Shown piece after piece: positions 34,047 to 41,939 of a stretch of DNA of 64,000 nucleotides. The notes below the pieces were generated by a model. That model saw only the letters and a program-made list of their open reading frames with translations, was not told where the DNA came from and did no database searches. How positions within the stretch are numbered: the first letter of the stretch is position 1; each line of letters opens with the position of its first letter. The position numbers and the translations under genes are program-made. The stretch comes from Demetria terragena DSM 11295 (GTDB lineage: Bacteria; Actinomycetota; Actinomycetes; Actinomycetales; Dermatophilaceae), in the NCBI RefSeq assembly GCF_000376825.1, contig NZ_AQXW01000001.1, positions 62,001-126,000 of the forward strand, in the 5' to 3' direction.

Positions 34047-35759
34047 TCAGGCGGTCGCCGGCATCCCGAGCGAGACTCCCGGAACCCGCGCCGGGCGTTC
34101 CCCTAGCCGGACGTAGGCCTTCCCTTGCTCCGGCCGTTCGTCCCGTTCACCCTTCGTCGGCCAGAGCGACGCTGCACGCTCCGCCTGAGCGGTGATGGTC
34201 AGCGCCGGGTTGACGCCCAGATTGGCCGAGACCGCGGAGCCATCGACGACGTACAGATTGGGGTAGCCCCACACCCGGTGGTACGGGTCGATAACTCCAT
34301 GGTCCGGGCTGTCAGAGATGGGCGCCCCGCCGAGAAAGTGCGCGGTCATGGGAATGCCACACGTTTCGGCCCAGGTGCTGCCCGCGATCGTGCGTACGCC
34401 GGACGTGGCCTCCAAACGCTCAGCGACCCGAGCGGTCGCGTCGTGGCCCTGGGGAATGTAGGTCGGGTTCGGCGCCCCATGGCCCTGCTCGCTGGTCAGC
34501 ACCCATCGCCCGAATCGGCGCCGGACTGACGTCGTGAGCGAGTTGTCCAAGGCCTGCATGACCAGCAAGATCACGGTGCGCTCACTCCAGCGGGGGCCAA
34601 GCGCACGCAGGCTCGTGACCGGTTCGGCAGCGAATTTTCGTGCGAACTCGGCTGCACGTTGCCGCGGTCGCTTAGAGCTGTCGACCGCAAGAGTTGAGAG
34701 CAAGCCCATGAGGTTGGATCCCTTGCCGTAGCGAACATTCTCGACGTGCGTGTGTTCGTCGACGTGAAATGACGTCGTGATCGCGATGCCACGGTCGAGT
34801 TCCATCCCGTCGGGAACTGCCACCGACGCGGCCCCTTCGAGGGCCTCGGAGTTAGTCCTGGTCAGCGCGCCAAGAGCGCTCGAGAGCCGGGGAAGACAGC
34901 CAGTGGCCCGCATCGTGTGGAGCAAGGACTGCGTACCCCACGTGCCGGCCGCGAGCACCACCTGACCCGCGGTCACGGTCTGCTCCTCGTGTTTTACCCA
35001 AGCGCCCGATCGCCTCGTGGTCACCCGGAATCCGTTGTCCGCCAAGGGATCCAACCTGGTGACGGTACGCATTGCCTCGATCCGTACGCCGACCCGTTCG
35101 GCCAGGGCCAGATAGTTCTTGCGGAGCGTGTTCTTGGCGCCGGTACGGCAGCCGACCATGCAATTGCCGCATTCAGTGCAGCCCGTGCGCGCTGGCCCTT
35201 CCCCACCAAAGAAAGGGTCCGGGACCCGCTCACCTGGAGTGCCGAAGTAGACCCCCACTGGGGTCTTTCGGAAGGTCGAGGCCACGCCCATATCGGCAGC
35301 GGTGTCGCGCATGACCCGCTCGACCGGTCCCTCGCAGGGATTCTCTTCGACCACCCCGAGCATGCGCTTGGCCACGGCGTAGTGCGGGTCAAGCTCCGCC
35401 CACCAATCGGTGATGTGCCCCCACTGCGGGTCTTCGAAAAAGGGCCGCGGCGGCAGATAGAGCGTGTTGGCGTAGTTGAGCGAGCCGCCGCCCACACCCG
35501 CTCCGGCCAGTACCAGAACGTCGGGCAGCTTGTGGATCCGTTGCACGCCAAAGCACTTCAGCGCAGGCGCCCACAGATAGCGGCGCACGTCCCAGGAGGT
35601 CTTGGCGAAGTCCTCGTCCTCGAATCGACGCCCGGCCTCAAGCACCAGGACCGAGTAGCCCTTCTCTGCCAGGCGCAATGCCGTGGTGGCCCCACCGAAG
35701 CCGGAGCCCACGACCACCACGTCGTAGTCGTGGTCGTCCTGGTGTGCAGATGCGTTCAT
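34047..35759 (-). CDS. GMC-family FAD oxidoreductase, ChoD-like
   Basis: 570 residues. FAD-binding VVVGSGFGGATTALRLAEKGYSVLVLEAG at the N-terminus, TECGNCMVGCRTGAKNTLRKNYL in the middle, and a C-terminal GMC_oxred_C part (YPNLYVVDGSAVSANLGVNPALTITAQAERAA). It resembles ChoD of M. tuberculosis, which lies near guaB3 there too. The four closely spaced cysteines CTECGNCMVGC are characteristic of this subgroup and could bind a metal cluster. Start ATG 35759 with TACGCT 6 bases upstream (leaderless). Substrate is uncertain: alcohol or sterol. Confidence 0.88.
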   Translation of the reverse strand: MNASAHQDDHDYDVVVVGSGFGGATTALRLAEKGYSVLVLEAGRRFEDEDFAKTSWDVRRYLWAPALKCFGVQRIHKLPDVLVLAGAGVGGGSLNYANTLYLPPRPFFEDPQWGHITDWWAELDPHYAVAKRMLGVVEENPCEGPVERVMRDTAADMGVASTFRKTPVGVYFGTPGERVPDPFFGGEGPARTGCTECGNCMVGCRTGAKNTLRKNYLALAERVGVRIEAMRTVTRLDPLADNGFRVTTRRSGAWVKHEEQTVTAGQVVLAAGTWGTQSLLHTMRATGCLPRLSSALGALTRTNSEALEGAASVAVPDGMELDRGIAITTSFHVDEHTHVENVRYGKGSNLMGLLSTLAVDSSKRPRQRAAEFARKFAAEPVTSLRALGPRWSERTVILLVMQALDNSLTTSVRRRFGRWVLTSEQGHGAPNPTYIPQGHDATARVAERLEATSGVRTIAGSTWAETCGIPMTAHFLGGAPISDSPDHGVIDPYHRVWGYPNLYVVDGSAVSANLGVNPALTITAQAERAASLWPTKGERDERPEQGKAYVRLGERPARVPGVSLGMPATA

Positions 35760-35794
35760 TACTCCAGCGTAACCTTAGTGTTGTCCGGAGGTCG

Positions 35795-37228
35795 TCACTC
35801 CCGATAATCAGCGATGAACTGCCCGTAGCGCTGCGCCCCGGTGCCAGCAGCGACATCAGACATTCGCAAGACCGTGAGCCCGAGATAGCCCCAGGTTTCG
35901 AAGGCATCCTCGATCTGATCCCAGCCGAAGTCGTTCTGCACCCCACCGGACAGCGCGTTTTCGCCCTTGAGTTCAACCCCGGCGTCGTGGGCGCCTTGGC
36001 CGATCCAACCGACCAAGGTCTTGGCCCGCGAGTAGGCCGGTGCCGCCGGATCGTCGCCCATCTCCAACGCCGTGAAGTGCATCGTGACGGTGCGGCCTCG
36101 CGCGTTAACCCGATCCGCAAGTTTGATGATGCGCCGGTACCCGTGGGCGCTTGACCGGGAGTTCTCGTTGACGCTGGTCTGTACCAACCCGGTCGTCACC
36201 TCAGTGGCCCGTGGGTGGACCGGGTGCTCGATCTGCCAGTGAATCCCTGGCACCTTGTAGCCGACCTTGGCCTTGGGGAAGTTATGCCCGAGCGACTTCA
36301 CCACGGTGTTGAGCATCCGCTTGCCGTGCTTGACCAGGGAGCCGTTGTACCAATCGATGAAGTCGGTGCCATAGCGCGAGTGCCGATAGTCACCACTGGT
36401 GAAGAAATCCTCGGCGTCCCGTGGTGGGCGCACCTGCTCCCATCGGTTGAGGTGGGTTCCCCAGGCCCGATTAAGGCGCTTCAGCGAGCCATATTTATGG
36501 CGCATTGATCGTTGCAGGTCGTTGACGGCCAGCGGCGAATACGCTTGCAGCGCACCGCGGGTCGGATATCCGGTGTCGGTGTCATGCTGGTTGTACGACG
36601 GATAGCGCAGCTCTCCCGACGGGCCGAGGGAGACGTTGATCTCGGTGAAGTCTTTGGCGTATTTCTTGCCATATCGCGCGACGAAGGCCTTGGTGAAATC
36701 GCGATATTCGCCCTGGACGAGCGGATCGGCAAAGCCCTGGACGCTCTCCTTCGAGTAGTTTCCCTGCTCGCTGCGGTGCATGAGCCCGGTCTTGGTGACC
36801 TTCTGCCCGCGGTAGGAACGGTTGGCGTACTTCGTCCACAACCAACTCGGCAGCAGACTGGTGTAGTCATCCCCGACATTGCCGCCACATTGATGGAACG
36901 ACAAGATCGGCGCGACTTCAAGGCCGCGCTTGGTGATTTCCTTGAAGACCCGGTCGTAGTAGCTCCACGTGAAGCGATTGTCTTTGGTCTCCACGTCGCC
37001 CCACCAGATGTCGACACTGACGGCGTCTACGCCATACCTTTTGACGGCCTTGAGGTCGCGGGTGAAGTCGCTCCAGTCAGTCACCTTCAGAGGCGCCATG
37101 ACGTTGGCGGTGAACTCCGGGTTTCCGTGAGCGATCGGCCCAGGGACATCACCTGCCGAGGCGGGCGGAGCGAGGTAGGCGGCCGCGGCGAACGCGGTGA
37201 CGATGGCTGAGCTGACGTACGGTCGCAT
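35795..37228 (-). CDS. Secreted beta-amylase (glycoside hydrolase family 14)
   Basis: 477 residues. A signal peptide (MRPYVSSAIVTAFAAAAYLAPPASA) is followed by a complete GH14 domain: VDAVSVDIWWGDVE (residues 67-80), the flexible loop FHQCGGNVGDD (111-121), the catalytic acid E206 in GPSGELRYPSY and the catalytic base E423 in KGENAL. It releases maltose from starch or glycogen outside the cell. GH14 is rare in actinobacteria and mostly known from plants and some Bacillales. No starch-binding domain. GGGAG precedes ATG 37228. Neighbours are purine and oxidase genes, so it has no obvious operon partner. Confidence 0.93.
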   Translation of the reverse strand: MRPYVSSAIVTAFAAAAYLAPPASAGDVPGPIAHGNPEFTANVMAPLKVTDWSDFTRDLKAVKRYGVDAVSVDIWWGDVETKDNRFTWSYYDRVFKEITKRGLEVAPILSFHQCGGNVGDDYTSLLPSWLWTKYANRSYRGQKVTKTGLMHRSEQGNYSKESVQGFADPLVQGEYRDFTKAFVARYGKKYAKDFTEINVSLGPSGELRYPSYNQHDTDTGYPTRGALQAYSPLAVNDLQRSMRHKYGSLKRLNRAWGTHLNRWEQVRPPRDAEDFFTSGDYRHSRYGTDFIDWYNGSLVKHGKRMLNTVVKSLGHNFPKAKVGYKVPGIHWQIEHPVHPRATEVTTGLVQTSVNENSRSSAHGYRRIIKLADRVNARGRTVTMHFTALEMGDDPAAPAYSRAKTLVGWIGQGAHDAGVELKGENALSGGVQNDFGWDQIEDAFETWGYLGLTVLRMSDVAAGTGAQRYGQFIADYRE

Positions 37229-37320
37229 CGGACTCCCAAACTGGTGGCTAATGCTCGGAATCTCACCACATTTCGAGCATCGCCGCGGCTAGTCGCCCAG
37301 AGCGATAGGCGACCGGCCCG

Positions 37321-38442
37321 CTAGGAGCGCTGGTGCGGCGACACGACGACTTCGATCCGCTGGAACTCTTTGAGGTCGGTATAGCCCGTCGTCGCCATCG
37401 CGCGTCGGAGGGCGCCCACCAGGTTGGTGGTGCCGTCGGCGCCCGCTCCAGGACCGAACAGGATCTCCTCCAGATTGCCGAGAGTTCCGACGCTGACGCG
37501 TTCGCCACGCGGGAGTTCGTGGTGGTGGGCCTCTGAGCCCCAGTGCAGTCCGCGACCGGGAGCATCCGTGGCCCGCGCCAATGCGGCGCCGAGCATGACG
37601 GCGTCAGCGCCACAGGCGATGGCCTTGACGATGTCGCCTGAGGTGCCCAGACCGCCGTCGGCGATGACGTGCACATAGCGCCCGCCGGATTCGTCGAGGT
37701 AGTCCCGGCGCGCAGCCGCGATGTCCGCCACCGCGGAGGCCATTGGAGCGTGGATGCCGAGCGTCGCTCGGGTGGTGTGCGCCGCTCCCCCGCCGAAACC
37801 GACGAGGACGCCGGCCGCTCCGGTACGCATGAGGTGCAGCGCCGCGGTGTAGGTCCCCGCGCCGCCCACAATCACCGGGACATCGAGCTCGTAGATGAAG
37901 CGCTTGAGGTTGAGCGGTTCGGCTCGGCTGGAGACGTGCTCGGCCGAGACGGTCGTACCGCGAATGACGAAGAGGTCGACTCCAGCGTCGACGACCGTGC
38001 GCCAGTGCTCCTGAGTACGTTGCGGGCTGAGCGCACCCGCAACGGTCACGCCAGAATCACGAATCTCCTTGAGCCGCAAAGTGATCAGATCTGGATTGAT
38101 CGGCGCTGAGTAGATCTCACGCATGCGCTGGACATAACGATCGGGAGCCAAGTCGGCGATCTCGGCGAGCAGCGGCTCCGGGGTTTCGTAACGCGTCCAC
38201 AAGCCTTCGAGGTCTAGCACTGGCAGGCCACCGAGCTGGCCCAACTTCACCGCGGTCTGCGGCGACATCACCGAGTCCATCGGGGCCGCCACCACCGGAG
38301 TGTCGAAGTGGTAGGCGTCAATCTGCCAGGAGGTCGAAACCTCACGGGGATCACGCGTACGCCGTGAGGGCACTACCGCAATGTCGTCAAAGGAATATGC
38401 GCGGCGTCCACGCTTGCCTCGGCCGATCTCGATCTCATTCAC
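37321..38442 (-). CDS. guaB3: GuaB3-type IMP dehydrogenase paralogue
   Basis: 373 residues, shorter than IMPDH since the CBS domains are missing. The N-terminus EIGRGKRGRRAYSFDDIAVVPSRRTRDP is specific to the actinobacterial GuaB3 family. VIADGGLGTSGDIVKAIACGADAVMLGAALARATDAPG fits the NAD/IMP barrel. Its biochemical role is debated since GuaB2 is the essential enzyme. GTG 38442 has TAGCCT 6 bases upstream, a leaderless-type start. Followed downstream by beta-amylase. Confidence 0.93.
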   Translation of the reverse strand: MNEIEIGRGKRGRRAYSFDDIAVVPSRRTRDPREVSTSWQIDAYHFDTPVVAAPMDSVMSPQTAVKLGQLGGLPVLDLEGLWTRYETPEPLLAEIADLAPDRYVQRMREIYSAPINPDLITLRLKEIRDSGVTVAGALSPQRTQEHWRTVVDAGVDLFVIRGTTVSAEHVSSRAEPLNLKRFIYELDVPVIVGGAGTYTAALHLMRTGAAGVLVGFGGGAAHTTRATLGIHAPMASAVADIAAARRDYLDESGGRYVHVIADGGLGTSGDIVKAIACGADAVMLGAALARATDAPGRGLHWGSEAHHHELPRGERVSVGTLGNLEEILFGPGAGADGTTNLVGALRRAMATTGYTDLKEFQRIEVVVSPHQRS

Positions 38443-38625
38443 CCGGACAGGCTAGCCCGCGACATCTGAACTGAACGTTGCCGCCTCTCCACTGAAGCAC
38501 CCTTCGCATCGCCGAGCGATGTTGCCACCCAGCCTTCAGCCCGGACATCACAGGAGATCTCGGCACATCTGTCCGCAGATCCACCGATGGGCCAGCGGTG
38601 GCGTTCGCCAGGTCACGGGGCGAAT

Positions 38626-39363
38626 CTATGCATCCGGAAACGTTAACCGACTGGGATCTGGCGGGAGAGAACTTCTCACATCGGGCCCCGCCCAGACCTT
38701 AAGAAGCTGATCTACAGAATGCTTGACGATCTCGATATCGCCCTCGCCCTCGCCCGGCACTTTGACTGAGGGGATGCCCGCACCAATCCCCACCTCAACT
38801 AGACGCACATTTGAGATAATTCTCATCATCTTTCGCTGGTTAAGCTCGAGAGCGAATGATGTGAGAATGCCATCCTCAACCCAAACTCGCGCACACCCGC
38901 TTTTGGGCTGAGAACTCCCCGTGCGCTCACCCTGAAGGGTCGACTTGGCAGCAGCCATGTTCCCGGCAGCTGCGACCGCACGCTGGTAGTCAACCGGAAA
39001 CACCCACGAACCGTCCGGCAGTTCACTAGAACCGTCATCCGCCACACCCAGAAGCCACAGAAAAGAGTTCATTCCGACATCTGGGAACTCGCCCGCCTCC
39101 AAATCTCGGGAAATCCACTGATGATTCTCACCGTCGGGAATCGCCACGTACTCACGATTCCCGACGGTGGCAGTGATGAACATCTCGGTCGCACCGTCTT
39201 CGACATTGACTGTCAATGCATTGCCTGTCTCAAAATCGACTAGCGAGCGAAACCAACCTTTAACCGCTTTCGTCTCATGATCCCTAAAATAGGTAGACAA
39301 GGCCAATCGATCTTCCAACAAGACTCTCTCGACCAGCCCCGAGACGCCCTCACTGCTCAGCAT
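38626..39363 (-). CDS. LppX/LolA-like protein, last gene of the bacteriocin-like island
   Basis: 245 residues, no signal peptide or lipobox, no clear membrane helix. The sequence alternates short strands: FRSLVDFETGNALTVNVEDGATEMFITATVGNREYVAIPDGENHQWIS, then SFLWLLGVADDGS, a strand ARVWVEDGILTSFALELNQ, and ends VRLVEVGIGAGIPSVKVPGEG. The order (substrate strand, VNG-like strand, 'WLLG' helix, 'VWVEDG' strand, final 'V.V..P' strand) is like LppX_LprAFG/LolA-fold proteins, and the 40414-41154 product shows the same order and length. Base composition is lower in GC than elsewhere. May serve as immunity or carrier protein for the Cys-rich peptide encoded upstream; this is inference. Confidence 0.6.
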   Translation of the reverse strand: MLSSEGVSGLVERVLLEDRLALSTYFRDHETKAVKGWFRSLVDFETGNALTVNVEDGATEMFITATVGNREYVAIPDGENHQWISRDLEAGEFPDVGMNSFLWLLGVADDGSSELPDGSWVFPVDYQRAVAAAGNMAAAKSTLQGERTGSSQPKSGCARVWVEDGILTSFALELNQRKMMRIISNVRLVEVGIGAGIPSVKVPGEGEGDIEIVKHSVDQLLKVWAGPDVRSSLPPDPSRLTFPDA

Positions 39364-39370
39364 GAATCAA

Positions 39371-40303
39371 TCACCACTTACTCTTGCAGACCTTATGACA
39401 GGTCTTAACCTTAGATCCACATACAGCCACCATGCAAGCAAGTACGAGGTACATGAACCTGAGCTTCGCGCACTTAGCAGCCTTACTAGCACAGTTCGCA
39501 CCGACGCAGAAGACGACACATTTAAAGTAATCCATCTTGCCCATAGGGGCCAGCGAACTCGCGAGCGCTACCGAGCGCACGTTGAGGACATCGCCCACCC
39601 GGCTAGCGGACACCACCTCGTCGATGTCTCCCTCTACCGACTCTAGAGAGACCTTCTCCACACCGCCTTCAAGGTGGAAACTCAGGACGGCGGCCTCTCT
39701 ATCTCCACGCTCGGCGTGCCCGATAAATACGTAGAGCAATCGCCCACCGTCTCCAGTATCAAAACCCACCGACTTGCTGAGTTTCGTGTCGAAACCCTGC
39801 GAACGAGCGGTTTGCAACGCCGCCTTGAACTGAGGGTTTCCTCTAGCCCGCTTCTGGAGCTCACTAAGTCCATCTGGGTCAAGCGCCCCAGCGTCGGCGC
39901 TCCCACCAGCGGCCATCGACGGGCTCGCGCCAAGAGCCATGCCTGTCGCTACACCGACACCCAGGCCTGCCGCTCGAAGGAACGACCGGCGTCCATCCCT
40001 GGCATCCTTCTTCAGCGCGTCGTGGACAATGCCGGATACGCTCAATGCTCGCCGGATGCCCATGCCTTGGATCATGGCCCAACTCATGGAGGCCCCGCTC
40101 AGGAGTTGAGCCCCCTCGCCTCCGTCTACGACCACCAGGTGGGGGCGATTCGGCGCCACTTCACCAGAGTTTCTCAGCAACTCAGTTACCTCAGAGTCCC
40201 CGATGGGTCGCACGGTGAGCCACCCTTCGGAAGCCCCCTCGACGCGCTCTGCTATGTCAGAGCACAGCGTGCAACCGTCGTCGTACATTAGGTAATTCGT
40301 CAC
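39371..40303 (-). CDS. Cys-rich bacteriocin-like precursor with CxxC N-terminus (halocin-C8-like)
   Basis: 310 residues in three parts. Residues 1-100: a thioredoxin-like/DCC-type region with YDDGCTLC (CxxC at 11-14). Residues 105-132: a Tat-like signal in mid-protein, RRSFLRAAGLGVGVATGMALG...SMAAGG. Residues 135-255: polar domain with LSELQKRARGNPQFKAALQTARSQG and beta strands. Residues 260-310: a basic peptide with eight cysteines (262, 266, 271, 278, 290, 295, 302, 306) around a hydrophobic core (LRFMYLVLACMVAVCG). Halocin C8 precursors have the same order: Tat signal, immunity part, C-terminal Cys-rich peptide. GTG 40303 has AAGGGGA 5 bases before it; an in-frame start at 40345 exists. 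Flanked by two LppX-like genes on the same strand. Product class is my inference. Confidence 0.6.
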   Translation of the reverse strand: MTNYLMYDDGCTLCSDIAERVEGASEGWLTVRPIGDSEVTELLRNSGEVAPNRPHLVVVDGGEGAQLLSGASMSWAMIQGMGIRRALSVSGIVHDALKKDARDGRRSFLRAAGLGVGVATGMALGASPSMAAGGSADAGALDPDGLSELQKRARGNPQFKAALQTARSQGFDTKLSKSVGFDTGDGGRLLYVFIGHAERGDREAAVLSFHLEGGVEKVSLESVEGDIDEVVSASRVGDVLNVRSVALASSLAPMGKMDYFKCVVFCVGANCASKAAKCAKLRFMYLVLACMVAVCGSKVKTCHKVCKSKW

Positions 40304-40413
40304 AATCTTCCCCTTTTCCTTGCGACGCACCCAGTCGTGCGTCAATACAGTTGCCCAGATTAGGCTATTAACCCCATCTTGCTCCTTCGATCACCGACGG
40401 CGACCCCTACGTT

Positions 40414-41154
40414 TTAATCGTCATTTGCGACGATTTCCCCTACGAACCTCTCGACATCCATCTCTCTCGCATCATCCGGCTCAGGCAACTCGATCTCCAC
40501 GTCGCTACCAAGGCCGTCAACTTCCAAGTCGACAACAAAGTCCCCGCCACCCTCAACGTCTGAAACACGGAAGGATGCCTTTTTAATCAACCCGAGCATT
40601 ATAACGACCTCTCCAGAAACGGTCTCAGAATCCCCAATGTCGGCCTCATCGAGCGACGCCAGAACGCCTTCACGGTTCGCCTCGCCCACCATCTCGATGA
40701 TCAATGACCGAGACGTCGTGAAATCGATAATGGTCCCACCAGGAGTGGACAACGACGCACGCCCACTGCCACTGGCCTCCGCCCCTAATAGCCAGAACAA
40801 TAAGGCGACCGGCGACGATCCTGGCCATTCGCTACGCACGGCCGACCAGCGTGGTGATTCACCCACTCGTTCAAGGTAAAGTAGATCTTCATTGACGAGA
40901 CTCCTCACGGGACCCAAAACGGAACCTTGTCCATCTTCAGAGTCTTCAGAGTCTTCAGCCATTATAAATTTATGAATCATTTCGACTTGTCGTCGATCAA
41001 TGTTATAGGAAACTGAACTCGTGGATGCAATCGAACCATCAGAGCCCAAAACAAACTGAATCAATTGTCCAGTTGACATTTCCAATGTCGCCCGCGCGGC
41101 CCGTCTAATGCCACTCTCGCCATGACTTACTCGCCGATCATGCCCCCAGTTCAC
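40414..41154 (-). CDS. LppX/LolA-like protein, first gene of the bacteriocin-like island
   Basis: 246 residues if it begins at GTG 41154, which has GGGGGGT five bases upstream; a TTG start at 41211 is possible. The same secondary-structure order as the 38626-39363 product: LIQFVLGSDGSIASTSSVSYNIDRRQVEMIHKF, LVNEDLLYLERVGESPRWSAV, ALLFWLLGAEASGSG, GEVVIMLGLIKKASFRVSDVE and FVVDLEVDGLGSDVEIELPEPD. This suggests a diverged pair with an LppX_LprAFG/LolA-like fold, but here without signal peptide. An acidic run (EDSEDSEDGQG) lies in the middle. GC content is visibly below the neighbours. Function unknown; same-strand coupling with the Cys-rich precursor points to processing, transport or immunity. 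Confidence 0.6.
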   Translation of the reverse strand: MNWGHDRRVSHGESGIRRAARATLEMSTGQLIQFVLGSDGSIASTSSVSYNIDRRQVEMIHKFIMAEDSEDSEDGQGSVLGPVRSLVNEDLLYLERVGESPRWSAVRSEWPGSSPVALLFWLLGAEASGSGRASLSTPGGTIIDFTTSRSLIIEMVGEANREGVLASLDEADIGDSETVSGEVVIMLGLIKKASFRVSDVEGGGDFVVDLEVDGLGSDVEIELPEPDDAREMDVERFVGEIVANDD

Positions 41155-41304
41155 GGTACCCCCCGATCGCTCGCTTAGGTCGAGTATGGACCAACCGAGG
41201 CGAGCGGTCAAGGGTGGCGCCTTAATTTAAACTTCAACACTTACTTTGTATAAATTGACCTTTCAACGACGCATGACGAGCGAATCGCACTCCACGTCAC
41301 AAGT
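41155..41304. promoter_or_regulatory. AT-rich intergenic region upstream of the bacteriocin-like island
   Basis: Between the leftward island and the rightward mutasome. AT-rich at 41221-41262. On the minus strand TTGAAA (41261-41266), 17 bases and TAAGTG (41238-41243) could form a promoter for the island, but the -10 lacks its last T. The reading is weak. Confidence 0.3.
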
Positions 41305-41333
41305 TTGACTGGATCGAACATGTGTTCGATCAT
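41305..41333 (+). promoter_or_regulatory. SigA-type promoter with LexA (SOS) box for imuA'-imuB-dnaE2
   Basis: TTGACT (41305-41310), 17 bases, GATCAT (41328-41333). The LexA box TCGAACATGTGTTCGA (41314-41329), an exact match to the actinobacterial consensus TCGAAC-N4-GTTCGA, fills the spacer and overlaps the -10, so LexA would block RNA polymerase directly. The start codon GTG 41340 is close to the expected transcription start, so the mRNA is probably leaderless. Confidence 0.9.
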
Positions 41334-41339
41334 TGACTG

Positions 41340-41939
41340 GTGACTCAGACCGCCACCCGATCGCTGACCGACCTGAGAGACCTGCTGCGTCAGCACGAAG
41401 ACGAGCCGGTTTCTCGTGGGCTGCCCGTCCACCATCACCTCGCGGAAGCCTTCCCTCGCGGCCTGCGCCCCGGCGCGGTCTATCAAGTGAGCGGTTCGAC
41501 GGCGATCGCGGTCGCTCTGCTCGCCGCGGCGTCCCAGCAAGGATGGTGTGCCGCCGTCGGGCTCCCCGATGTGTCTCTCGAGGCGGCGGCGCGCTGGGGA
41601 ACGGCTCTCGACCAACTCATCCTCGTCCCCCGCCCCGGCCACGAGACCTGGGATGTCGTCGGCACCTTGATTGATGCGGTGGACCTGATCCTGGTCGCGT
41701 CCGCACCCATCGCCCCGGCTCAAGCACGCCGCCTGGAGGCTCGACTCCGCGCTCGGCAGGTTGCGTTGATCGTTCTTGGCCTGTGGCCACAGGCCACCGC
41801 GACGATCGAGGCGAAAACCACCGGGTGGGTCGGGCTGGGGCACGGCGACGGATGCCTGACTGAGCAGCACCTCGAGGTCACCGTCACCGAAAAACACCGT
41901 CAGCGGACCTCGTACCTGACCGTTCCGGAGCGACCATGA
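41340..41939 (+). CDS. imuA': ImuA' mutasome accessory protein
   Basis: 199 residues. A RecA-like shortened fold: GAVYQVSGSTAIAVALLAAASQQGWCAAVGLPDVSLEAAARWG, LDQLILVPRPGHETWDVVGTLIDAVDLILVASAP, and RLEARLRARQVALIVLGLWP. The nucleotide-binding loop is degenerate (SGSTAIAVALL). In mycobacteria ImuA' joins ImuB and DnaE2 to copy damaged DNA. GTG 41340 lies 10 bases after the LexA box, and the gene overlaps imuB by ATGA. Confidence 0.87.
   Translation: MTQTATRSLTDLRDLLRQHEDEPVSRGLPVHHHLAEAFPRGLRPGAVYQVSGSTAIAVALLAAASQQGWCAAVGLPDVSLEAAARWGTALDQLILVPRPGHETWDVVGTLIDAVDLILVASAPIAPAQARRLEARLRARQVALIVLGLWPQATATIEAKTTGWVGLGHGDGCLTEQHLEVTVTEKHRQRTSYLTVPERP

Noticed and set aside
35795-37228. Integration of the beta-amylase with a mobile element
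   Set aside because: No transposase, inverted ends or direct repeats flank it, and its GC is like its neighbours.
37229-37320. tRNA or small RNA in gaps between genes
   Set aside because: No cloverleaf with a GTTCGA-type T loop was seen in this gap or elsewhere in the window; the gaps are short.
40346-40413. Frameshift or gene break between the first LppX-like gene and the Cys-rich precursor
   Set aside because: Both neighbours have their own stop and start with ribosome binding site; the 110-base gap between coding ends holds no continuing homology.
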